Of a stretch of 61,343 bases of DNA, positions 36,144 through 43,286 are shown one piece after another (position 1 is the stretch's first letter; each line of letters starts with the position of its first letter). The DNA comes from an uncultured Opitutales bacterium (GTDB lineage: Bacteria > Verrucomicrobiota > Verrucomicrobiia > Opitutales > Intestinicryptomonadaceae). The translations under genes and the position numbers were made by a program. Below the pieces are notes generated by a model, which made no database searches, was not told the DNA's origin, and worked only from the letters and a program-made list of their open reading frames with translations. The stretch covers positions 1-61,343 of the forward strand of contig URAK01000012.1 in assembly GCA_900545705.1 (NCBI GenBank). Direction: 5' to 3'.

Positions 36144-36590
36144 ATGCCAGACAAAAAACCTACACTCGAAGATCTGCTAAGGCTCAAAAGGTGTGAACGC
36201 CCCACCGAAGAGGAGTGGGCACAATTTGACGAACGCCTTAAATCAAAGATGATGTGCAGGCTCCGAGAACCGCAAAAGGAATATACTTTTAAATTCCCCA
36301 TAAGGGCGATAGTTCCACTTGGCGCGGCGGCATTGGCTGCAATTCTTTTTATTCCGGGATTCCCTGTCTCAGATGACTTAAACATCTCTATGCCTGAAAA
36401 TACGGCGATAGCATCGGCAGTTTCCAAAACCCCCCTTCCAAGCATAGACTACTCTTTTTCCTCCAATGAGATGTATCCTATGCAGCAAAACTCCGAGACT
36501 CCTGTTATTGCCCCGATGAATTCGGATTACGATAGCTCGGTTAGATACGTTTCAAATAGTTTTCCAGTCTCGTCGGCATTTATTTTCTAA
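36144..36590 (+). CDS. putative anti-sigma factor, single-pass membrane protein
   Basis: A 148-aa protein with a soluble N-terminus (PTEEEWAQFDERLKSKMM), one membrane segment (about 52-71) and a Ser/Asn/Pro-rich outer part. Sequence similarity to a named family is not obvious. Its position 2 nt after the ECF sigma gene, with a cytoplasmic helical N-terminus and one membrane span, is what is expected of the cognate anti-sigma factor. An intrinsic terminator follows. Confidence 0.6.
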   Translation: MPDKKPTLEDLLRLKRCERPTEEEWAQFDERLKSKMMCRLREPQKEYTFKFPIRAIVPLGAAALAAILFIPGFPVSDDLNISMPENTAIASAVSKTPLPSIDYSFSSNEMYPMQQNSETPVIAPMNSDYDSSVRYVSNSFPVSSAFIF

Positions 36591-36603
36591 TACAACTCTT
36601 ACA

Positions 36604-36631
36604 AGCCTATAAATAAGGCTGATTTTTTTTT
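36604..36631 (+). terminator. intrinsic terminator after the sigma/anti-sigma pair
   Basis: Short stem AGCCT/AGGCT (36604-36608, 36616-36620) with a 7-nt loop, followed within 2 nt by nine T residues. It lies 14 bp beyond the anti-sigma stop. Confidence 0.65.
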
Positions 36632-36798
36632 AATCTTTTTGTAGATTAAAAAGCGCATTGTATCTTGCAGAATCTTTATGGCGTAGCGATAATAAGTAGC
36701 GATCATAATACGTAAGATATTTATTATCTGACTGTAAGAAAATGCGCCTTGAGCTTGCCAAAAAATAAATGCGATTTTTGCATCCTAAATTTTTGCAT

Positions 36799-36840
36799 AA
36801 TGCGTATAGCAGTTTAGTGGAAATATTTTAGATACGCATT
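36799..36840. promoter_or_regulatory. inverted repeat upstream of nhaD
   Basis: A perfect 9-bp inverted repeat, AATGCGTAT (36799-36807) and ATACGCATT (36832-36840), with a 24-bp spacer, sits about 100 bp before the nhaD start. A 10-bp direct repeat ATTTTTGCAT immediately precedes it. The rest of the ~350-bp region between the anti-sigma gene and nhaD holds no gene. It could be an operator or an mRNA hairpin. Confidence 0.35.
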
Positions 36841-36940
36841 TACAAAGTGGGGTAAAAAAAATAAACTATGTCTTGACCTTCCCTCAGTAGCGAATTTGAA
36901 TGTCTCTTTTATTTTTAAAGGACTATTTGGGATTATATAT

Positions 36941-38368
36941 ATGGTCACATTGATGGTAGGAACGTTCATATTCGGCTACATATTGATAGCGATAGAACAC
37001 AAAATACAAATAAACAAAGCGGCCGTTGCGGTCACTCTTGGCATGTTGCTATGGGTAATGTACATATACGCAGGGAACTCGCTTATAATGGGGGTAAATT
37101 CAGACGCTTTTAAGCAATTTTTATCTGTAAATCCCGAGTACGCCTCGTTGCCGATAGGAAAGCAGTGTATAAAATTTATATCCGAAAGCCAGATAATACA
37201 TTATCTTGGCGAGCAGGTTCAAATTATCTTCTATCTTATCGGCGCAATGACGATTGTTGAGCTCGTCGATGTCCACGGGGGATTTACCTGCATTACCGAT
37301 AGAATAAAGACGCGCAATAAGCGCAAGCTGCTGTGGATAATTTCATTTTTCACCTTTTTTATGTCGGCAATACTCGACAATCTCACAACGGCGATATTGA
37401 TAACAATGCTGTTGCGCAAGCTGATAAATGTAAAAAAAGAGAGGTGGATATTTTGCGGAATGGTAATACTTGCGGCCAATAGCGGCGGCGCATGGACACC
37501 CACCGGAGACGTCACGACGATAATGCTATGGATAAACGAAAACGTCACAACCGGGGCCTTAATAACGCAGCTCTTTTTGCCTTCCCTTGTTTCAATGCTT
37601 GTGCCGCTTGTTATACTTACATTTTTTCTGGACGGAAGCGACGCCGAAGAATCGGCAATGCACGACAAATCCTCAACCTCATACATCACTCCTGCCGTGA
37701 GGACGACAATATTTATACTGGGCATATCGGGTCTAATATTTATACCGATTTTCAAGGCGATAACCGGGCTTCCGCCCTTTATTGGAGTAATGCTCGCACT
37801 CGGCGCCATATGGATTTTCATGGAAATTCTTTACGACCGCCGCACGGACATACCGCGCGCCCAGCAGCATCGAATCGGAGACGTATTTGCGAGGATAGAC
37901 CTTTCAACAATATTGTTTTTCTTGGGCATACTAATGGCAGTATCAGCCCTGCAAGCTGTCGGCGTATTGTCGGATGTTTCCAAATTCTTAGACGAGGAAG
38001 TCCATAATATTTATGTAATAAATACGATAATTGGAATGCTATCCTCGATAGTCGACAATGTTCCGCTTGTGGCGGGCGCTATGGGCATGTACGACATTCC
38101 CACACAAGCGCAGGTTTTGGCCTCAGCAGAGCCCGCGTATCTTGCGCATTACGCTCAGGACGGGGCGTTCTGGCAGCTCTTGGCATATTGCGCCGGCGTT
38201 GGCGGAAGCATATTGATTATTGGTTCCGCTGCGGGAGTCGTTGTTATGGGAATAGAAAAAATAACCTTTTCGTGGTATCTTAAATACATTTCCCTATTGG
38301 CTCTAATCGGGTATTTTGCGGGCATTGCCGCCTACATATGCCAAAGCTCGATTATCTCCGCATTCTAA
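36941..38368 (+). CDS. nhaD: Na+/H+ antiporter NhaD-type
   Basis: A 475-aa membrane protein with about 12 segments, of the NhaD sodium/proton antiporter family. Diagnostic features are LVDVHGGF followed by an arginine/lysine loop, ILDNLTTAILITML, and ANSGGAWTPTGDVTTIMLW, with the second-half counterpart SSIVDNVPLVAGAMGMY. The open frame extends back to a TTG at 36896, but the ATG at 36941 is preferred because GGGA precedes it at about 7 nt and it leaves a complete first membrane segment. Monocistronic, with its own terminator. Suggests life where sodium extrusion matters. Confidence 0.9.
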   Translation: MVTLMVGTFIFGYILIAIEHKIQINKAAVAVTLGMLLWVMYIYAGNSLIMGVNSDAFKQFLSVNPEYASLPIGKQCIKFISESQIIHYLGEQVQIIFYLIGAMTIVELVDVHGGFTCITDRIKTRNKRKLLWIISFFTFFMSAILDNLTTAILITMLLRKLINVKKERWIFCGMVILAANSGGAWTPTGDVTTIMLWINENVTTGALITQLFLPSLVSMLVPLVILTFFLDGSDAEESAMHDKSSTSYITPAVRTTIFILGISGLIFIPIFKAITGLPPFIGVMLALGAIWIFMEILYDRRTDIPRAQQHRIGDVFARIDLSTILFFLGILMAVSALQAVGVLSDVSKFLDEEVHNIYVINTIIGMLSSIVDNVPLVAGAMGMYDIPTQAQVLASAEPAYLAHYAQDGAFWQLLAYCAGVGGSILIIGSAAGVVVMGIEKITFSWYLKYISLLALIGYFAGIAAYICQSSIISAF

Positions 38369-38372
38369 TTTT

Positions 38373-38403
38373 AAAAAGCTCCGTTTATGTGCGGAGCTTT
38401 TTT
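38373..38403 (+). terminator. intrinsic terminator of nhaD
   Basis: Perfect stem AAAAAGCTCCG (38373-38383)/CGGAGCTTTTT (38392-38402) with an 8-nt loop and T run, 5 bp after the nhaD stop. Confidence 0.85.
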
Positions 38404-38529
38404 GCATTAAAGATACTTATAGCCCCAAAATAAAAATCTCGTTTTTCTTTCTCGATAGGACAGGCGCGTGCTTACCCACGATCGCGCGCTAAATTTGTGG
38501 AGTAGCGGAACTTTTTTGCATTAAAGATA
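38391..38529. repeat. duplicated terminator arm (25-bp direct repeat, one mismatch)
   Basis: Bases 38391-38415 (right arm of the nhaD terminator plus GCATTAAAGATA) recur at 38505-38529 with a single G to A change. The intervening ~90 bp shows no gene. This is probably a local duplication in the nhaD-fabD spacer. Confidence 0.7.
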
Positions 38530-38552
38530 GTTGGGGCGTCGCCCTAAAAAAT

Positions 38553-38589
38553 AAAAAATCCCAACCGGGAATTCCGGCTGGGATTTTTT
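38553..38589 (-). terminator. bidirectional terminator between nhaD and fabD
   Basis: Stem TCCCAACCGG (38559-38568)/CCGGCTGGGA (38574-38583), one mismatch, loop GAATT, with A6 on one side and T6 on the other. It lies 15-50 bp beyond the fabD stop on the minus strand. Confidence 0.85.
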
Positions 38590-38603
38590 GCGAGTTGCTC
38601 CTA

Positions 38604-39509
38604 TTATTGGAAATCCGGGTATTCCGCAAGGGATTTAACCGGGAGACTTTTGTCTATGCGGCGCACCATTCCGGCGAGCACGCCGCCGGGTCCGCATTCG
38701 TAGAACTGCTCAATTCCGAGCTTTGCCGCGTTGCGCACGCAATCTTCCCACCTGACAGTGCTTACCACCTGCTTTACGAGATTTTTCTTAATTTCGTTCG
38801 GGTCGAAAACCGCGTCGCCAGTGACATTTGTAAAGACCGGTATGCGCGGGCTCTTAAATTCTATGTCTGCGAGGAATTCCTCAAATTTTTTGCGTGCGGG
38901 CTCCATTAGCCGGCTGTGGTAAGCGCCTGCAACCTTTAGGGGCACAACCATCTTAAATGCCTTGCGCTCTTTTGCCGCAGCTACTGCCGCCGCGACTTTC
39001 GATTCCTCACCGGAAATGACGACTTGTCCAGGGCAGTTTATATTGGACATATCCACGTCGAACTCTTTACAATATACGGCGACATCTTCCGGGGTTCCGC
39101 CGATAAAGCTGGCCATGGCGCCCTTTGAGGCGTCGCAAGCCTCCTGCATTAGCCTGCCGCGCTCCGCAACAATTTTAAGTCCAGTTTCAAAGCTGAACGT
39201 TCCGGCAAAAGCGTGCGCGGTGAGTTCCCCAAGCGAAAGCCCCAAGGCCGTTGATGGTTCGCCCAAAATACCCTTTTGGCGCATTACTTCTACAACCGCA
39301 AAACCGTGCAAAAATAGCGCCGGCTGGCATACGCTTGTTTTGGTAAGTTCCGACATCGGGCCCTCAAAGCAATAGCTTGAAAGCTTCATAGACAAAGCCT
39401 CGTCGGCCCTTTCAAAGAGTTCGCGGACTGCCGCGCAGTTCTCATACAATGATTTTGCCATTCCGACGCTCTGCGCGCCCTGGCCCGAGAATAATAATCC
39501 AGTTTTCAT
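38604..39509 (-). CDS. fabD: malonyl-CoA-ACP transacylase
   Basis: FabD transfers malonyl from CoA to acyl carrier protein, priming fatty acid elongation. The 301-aa protein has the N-terminal FSGQGAQ motif, nucleophile Ser92 in GLSLGE, the carboxylate-binding Arg in ERGRLMQ and catalytic His in VAGAYHSRLM. In most FabD enzymes the nucleophile motif is GHSLGE; here His is replaced by Leu. All other key residues are present, so the enzyme is probably active. It lies 5 nt after the PqiC-like lipoprotein gene, at the 3' end of the Mla-type operon. Confidence 0.92.
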   Translation of the reverse strand: MKTGLLFSGQGAQSVGMAKSLYENCAAVRELFERADEALSMKLSSYCFEGPMSELTKTSVCQPALFLHGFAVVEVMRQKGILGEPSTALGLSLGELTAHAFAGTFSFETGLKIVAERGRLMQEACDASKGAMASFIGGTPEDVAVYCKEFDVDMSNINCPGQVVISGEESKVAAAVAAAKERKAFKMVVPLKVAGAYHSRLMEPARKKFEEFLADIEFKSPRIPVFTNVTGDAVFDPNEIKKNLVKQVVSTVRWEDCVRNAAKLGIEQFYECGPGGVLAGMVRRIDKSLPVKSLAEYPDFQ

Positions 39510-39514
39510 ATTTT

Positions 39515-40117
39515 TTAAAATTTTGATATTTCGGCCGAGATTTGTCCGGCAAGTTCCGCGATAAGCTTATTGATAGCCTTTGCGTAGCCGCCGTAGCCGT
39601 CGCTTGAAGAAGTTTCAAAAGAGAAGTTTTTGACAACGCTTTTTGAGTTGTTTGGCGCGTCAAGCTGCCACTTCCCTTTCAAAACGACTTTTCCGTCAAT
39701 TTTTCCCAAACATTCGTAGACGAATATTCTCAATGAGCAAGCCTTTTCAGCAACCGGCGATACTGCCGGATACATAAATACCGATGCGACTCCCGAAGAT
39801 TCGATATCAACCGCAAGAGCTCTTTCAAAGCCGTCCGATGGCAATTCCGCCCATCTGTCGAACTCCGACACTAGCAATATTCCGCTTTCCGCGATGGATA
39901 CGATTTGTTGGCGAGACATATATTGCGGCAGTTGCGCAGATTGCAGGTTTACATCGCATTTGCAGTCGTATTTTTTTTCGACCTGCACAGGCGAAATCAC
40001 ATGGAAGACTGTGGGGTCGGCAGTGGGCGCGAGAAAGTCTGATAGGCACCCATACTGTGCGAGGGACATTGCGGCTGCAGCGAGGATTGTCAGGAATTTT
40101 TTTGAGGAGTTTTTCAT
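39515..40117 (-). CDS. ABC-type transport auxiliary lipoprotein (PqiC-like)
   Basis: A 200-aa exported protein. Signal peptide SSKKFLTILAAAAMSLAQYGC ends in a cysteine, though the lipobox (QYGC) is imperfect. The mature part fits the ABC_trans_aux/PqiC family: an initial Y-x-L-like strand (VFHVISPVQVEKKYDCKCDV), LPQYMSRQQIV, SEFDRWAELPSDGFERALAVDI and a C-terminal amphipathic helix. Such lipoproteins work with MCE/Mla-type lipid transporters at the outer membrane. Start set by the signal peptide; a longer frame reaches back into mlaD. It sits between mlaD and fabD. Confidence 0.8.
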   Translation of the reverse strand: MKNSSKKFLTILAAAAMSLAQYGCLSDFLAPTADPTVFHVISPVQVEKKYDCKCDVNLQSAQLPQYMSRQQIVSIAESGILLVSEFDRWAELPSDGFERALAVDIESSGVASVFMYPAVSPVAEKACSLRIFVYECLGKIDGKVVLKGKWQLDAPNNSKSVVKNFSFETSSSDGYGGYAKAINKLIAELAGQISAEISKF

Positions 40118-40139
40118 ATTGCTAAAATATTGATTGTTT

Positions 40140-41120
40140 TTAACGCCCGGACTTGTCCTTGCCCGTAATGATTGAGTTTGGGTTGCGCTGCAAGTAGTCG
40201 GCAAAGTTCGATATGTTGTGCATGGAGCCGTTTAACGTTTTAAGCAATAGAGCCAGCTGGTATCTAAACGGCGAGTTGGGAGCAACGATGGAATTTACAT
40301 TTAGCATCATTTCGTCCATTCTTTTCGACAACACCGAAACGTTGCCCGAAAAGCTTTTAAGTTCCGCGCGAGCGTCTGTGATTAAGCCGTCGGCATTGCC
40401 AAGAAGGGAGTCGAGCTTTTTTATAGACTCTTCAACGTCTTTGTTTTCGGCGAGCGCGCGGACACTTTTTAGGGTGGAAACGGCGTTGTCGCTGATATTT
40501 TTTACATCGATCTCGTCGAGTTTTTTATTTATTTTGACGAGTGCCCCGTTTAGATTGTTTCCGATTGCGGTGAAATCAATTTTCGAGATGTCCGACATTG
40601 TTTTTTCAAATCCTTTGGCCAATTCGGAAAGGCCGGAGTTTGCGGCGGGTATTTCCTTAAAGCGCGTGCCTCCGTACTTCAATTCATATTTATCCCCCCT
40701 GTCGGCGATAAAGTCCAATTCTATATAAAGCATGCCTGTAACGACGCTTTGATAGTTTAGCCTTGCCCGAAGCCCCTCCGCAATTTGTTCGTCAATCCAT
40801 TCGTAGTAATTTTTCATATCTACCCCCGTCTTGCGCCTGAGTTGGGCGACATCTATGGAATATACTACGGAAACGGAGCTTTCTTTTATATTTTTAGAGG
40901 AGCTTATAAATATGCCCTCCACTTTCCCGATTTTAACGCCCTTGTATTTTAGCGGCGCGCCGACGTCGAGCCCGTTGACGCTTTCAGAAAAGAACGATAT
41001 AAAATTCTCCGTTTTTGAGAAAAACTTCGCCGCACCAAAAACCATTACCGCAGCAACTGCGATTATGGAAGCCGCTATGACAAACATTCCGATGGCGGCG
41101 GGACTTATTTTATTTTTCAT
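40140..41120 (-). CDS. mlaD: MCE-domain protein MlaD-like
   Basis: A 326-aa protein with one N-terminal membrane segment (about 8-30) and an MCE domain (about 34-115) containing FFSESVNGLDVGAPLKYKGVKIGKVEGI, then a long helical region (about 160-300). This is the periplasmic substrate-binding ring subunit of an intermembrane phospholipid transporter. I chose the ATG at 41120 (AAGG upstream) over the TTG at 41138. It overlaps the end of mlaF by 11 nt. The extended C-terminal helix resembles the longer MCE proteins that form a tunnel, rather than E. coli MlaD. Confidence 0.9.
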   Translation of the reverse strand: MKNKISPAAIGMFVIAASIIAVAAVMVFGAAKFFSKTENFISFFSESVNGLDVGAPLKYKGVKIGKVEGIFISSSKNIKESSVSVVYSIDVAQLRRKTGVDMKNYYEWIDEQIAEGLRARLNYQSVVTGMLYIELDFIADRGDKYELKYGGTRFKEIPAANSGLSELAKGFEKTMSDISKIDFTAIGNNLNGALVKINKKLDEIDVKNISDNAVSTLKSVRALAENKDVEESIKKLDSLLGNADGLITDARAELKSFSGNVSVLSKRMDEMMLNVNSIVAPNSPFRYQLALLLKTLNGSMHNISNFADYLQRNPNSIITGKDKSGR

Positions 41121-41943
41121 ACTCAGCCTTTTTTTCAAGCGGGTCCACCCCGCGGTTCAAAAATATTCTCACGTCTTCCGGTCCGCATTTTAGCAAATCG
41201 CGCGGAGCCCCCAATGCGCCCTGGGTTTTAGACTTAGCGTCGAGAAAAACGACGCGGTCTGCTATTGAGAAAATGCTCGGCAATTCGTGGGAAACGACGA
41301 CAACCGTAGCTCCGAGGGAATCGCGCATTTGCAGGATTAGGCGGTCGAGCCTGTAAGACGATATCGGGTCGAGGCCGGCGCTAGGTTCGTCAAAGAAAAG
41401 CACGCTCGGGTCGAGCGCAATCGCCCTTGCAAGCCCCGCTCTTTTTGCCATACCTCCGCTGATTTCCGATGGATAAAAAGAGCCAAAGCCGTTTAGTCCA
41501 ACAAGCGCAAGCTTCAAGTCCGCCATTGCCTTGGCCTCTTTTTCGGATAGTCCCGAAAATTCCATGAGCGGTAGCATTACATTCTCGGAAAGAGTCATGC
41601 TCGTCCACAGTGCGCCGCCCTGATAGAGTATTCCAAATTCCCTCAAGATTTCCAGCCGGCGTTCCTCGGAGGCCCCGGAAAAATCCTCTCCGCGGTAGAA
41701 TATTTTCCCGGAAGCGGGGGTCGCAAGGCCTATCATATGGCGAAGCAAAGTACTTTTTCCGCAGCCGCTGCCTCCTATTATAAAAAATATCTCCCCTTTC
41801 TTTATGGAAAAGTCGAGGTTCTTCATCACAATATAGTCGCCGTACGCCATTGTAAGCGAGTCTATTTTGAATACAGCATCGTCTTTTCCAGTCGCATCTG
41901 CCGGCCGGTTTTCCACTGTATTTTTTATTTCGGAAGCATTCAT
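41110..41943 (-). CDS. mlaF: Mla-type ABC ATPase
   Basis: A 277-aa ABC ATPase with Walker A GGSGCGKST, Q-loop LYQGGALWTSMTLSEN (the LFQ-G-ALFDSLTV pattern characteristic of MlaF), signature ISGGMAKRAGLARA, Walker B VLFFDEPSAGLDPI and switch SHELPSIF. It powers lipid transport between the membranes with the MlaE permease. Start codon lies 2 nt after the mlaE stop. Confidence 0.93.
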   Translation of the reverse strand: MNASEIKNTVENRPADATGKDDAVFKIDSLTMAYGDYIVMKNLDFSIKKGEIFFIIGGSGCGKSTLLRHMIGLATPASGKIFYRGEDFSGASEERRLEILREFGILYQGGALWTSMTLSENVMLPLMEFSGLSEKEAKAMADLKLALVGLNGFGSFYPSEISGGMAKRAGLARAIALDPSVLFFDEPSAGLDPISSYRLDRLILQMRDSLGATVVVVSHELPSIFSIADRVVFLDAKSKTQGALGAPRDLLKCGPEDVRIFLNRGVDPLEKKAEYEK

Positions 41944-41945
41944 TG

Positions 41946-43130
41946 TCAGATGTCAAAAATTGTAAATATGACGGCAAAAATAGCGTCCGCGACTATAATC
42001 CAAGTTATGCTCTGTACGACTGCCGAAGTTGTTGCAAGCCCTACCCCCGCAGAGCTTTTTTCGCACGCGAGCCCTTGCTTGCAGCCAATAATTCCCACAA
42101 TCAAGCCGAAAATCAGGCTCTTGCCAACGCCGGTCGAGAGCTGGACGAGGTTCAAAGCTGCAATGGAGCGGTTGGCATATTGTTCGTACGAGATATCGAA
42201 CATGCCCACTCCTATGACGAGGCCGCCAATCATTCCGATTACGTCAGCAAAGATAGTCAGCAGCGGGAACATCATCACAAGCGCGAATACGCGCGGCAAA
42301 ACGAGGAACTCCATCGGGGAAATTCCGAAAGTTCTGAAGGCGGAGATTTCGTCGTTGACTTTCATGGAGCCAAGCTCGGCCGCGAATGCGGCGCCAGTGC
42401 GGCCGCTCATTACTATCCCTACCATTATCGCCCCCATTTCGCGCACCATTGCGATTCCGACAAGATCCGCGACAAAGATTTCAGAACCGTATTTAGCAAG
42501 CTGGATAGCGCCAACAAATGCGAGAATTAACCCCACCAGAAAACTAATCAGGGCGACAATCGGGAGCGCTTCCGGCCCCGCTCTCTGGACGAGCAGCGCA
42601 AGATCCCTCATTCTGAAGCGCGCGCGACCGACAAAAGCGAGAGCAACAGCTATTACGGTTTCGCCTACAAATCCTGAAATCGAATTAAACGAGCTAAATA
42701 CGCCTATCGCGCGCGACCCAACTTTTCCGAAAAGTCCGCTTCTTCTCGCTTCGGATTTTTTAGAAGCTTCGTCTGCTTCCGGCACGGCAGTCGCCAATTT
42801 AAGAAGGGCTTTTGGACCTTCCGGAACCGACTCCATATCAAAATTTATATCCAAGTCTCCACAAAGCTCATAGACTTGCAAAAGGAAAGCGACCAATGCC
42901 GAATCATATTCTCCGAGGTGTTTCGCGTCGACTTTAATGGAAGAAGCGTGCCGATGCGACGAAAGTTCGCCCCCGATTTTCTCGAACGGCGTCCGTACAT
43001 TTTTCAAGAGCCAATCTCCGCAGATACGCAATACGATAGATTCCCCCTCGCCGGACAGGGAGGCCGTCGCCGGAATTTTCCTGTCGGAATCCTCTGTTTT
43101 TTTAAAAATATTTGAAAAGAATCCGCTCAC
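41946..43130 (-). CDS. mlaE: MlaE permease with N-terminal STAS domain
   Basis: About 394 aa. Residues about 20-115 form a STAS-like domain (SIVLRICGDWLL..., DSALVAFLLQVYELC), and residues about 140-394 the MlaE permease with five to six membrane segments and conserved QLAKYGSEIFVADLVGIAMVREMGAIMVGIVMSGRTGAAFAAELGSMKVNDEI region. In E. coli the STAS protein MlaB is separate; here it is fused to the permease, a common arrangement in this phylum. A GTG at 43130 follows GGAG by 5 nt, so I prefer it to the GTG at 43136. First gene of mlaEFD-pqiC-fabD. Confidence 0.92.
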   Translation of the reverse strand: MSGFFSNIFKKTEDSDRKIPATASLSGEGESIVLRICGDWLLKNVRTPFEKIGGELSSHRHASSIKVDAKHLGEYDSALVAFLLQVYELCGDLDINFDMESVPEGPKALLKLATAVPEADEASKKSEARRSGLFGKVGSRAIGVFSSFNSISGFVGETVIAVALAFVGRARFRMRDLALLVQRAGPEALPIVALISFLVGLILAFVGAIQLAKYGSEIFVADLVGIAMVREMGAIMVGIVMSGRTGAAFAAELGSMKVNDEISAFRTFGISPMEFLVLPRVFALVMMFPLLTIFADVIGMIGGLVIGVGMFDISYEQYANRSIAALNLVQLSTGVGKSLIFGLIVGIIGCKQGLACEKSSAGVGLATTSAVVQSITWIIVADAIFAVIFTIFDI

Positions 43131-43286
43131 ACACACTCCATTTAAATAATAAAAATAGAAAAATGGCGGTATTTGTAAAGACCTAATAAATCCGGTTCAG
43201 GAGGCGCAGTTTAGGTATCCATACCTGGTTTTTTATTGACTCTCTTGCCAAAGGCTTTCATTAAAAAAGAAAGCTATCCGCATAAT

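Noticed and set aside
41737..42873. Plus-strand ORF of 378 codons
   Set aside because: Lies antisense to mlaF/mlaE, whose families are certain; a Thr/Ile/Pro/Ala-biased shadow translation.
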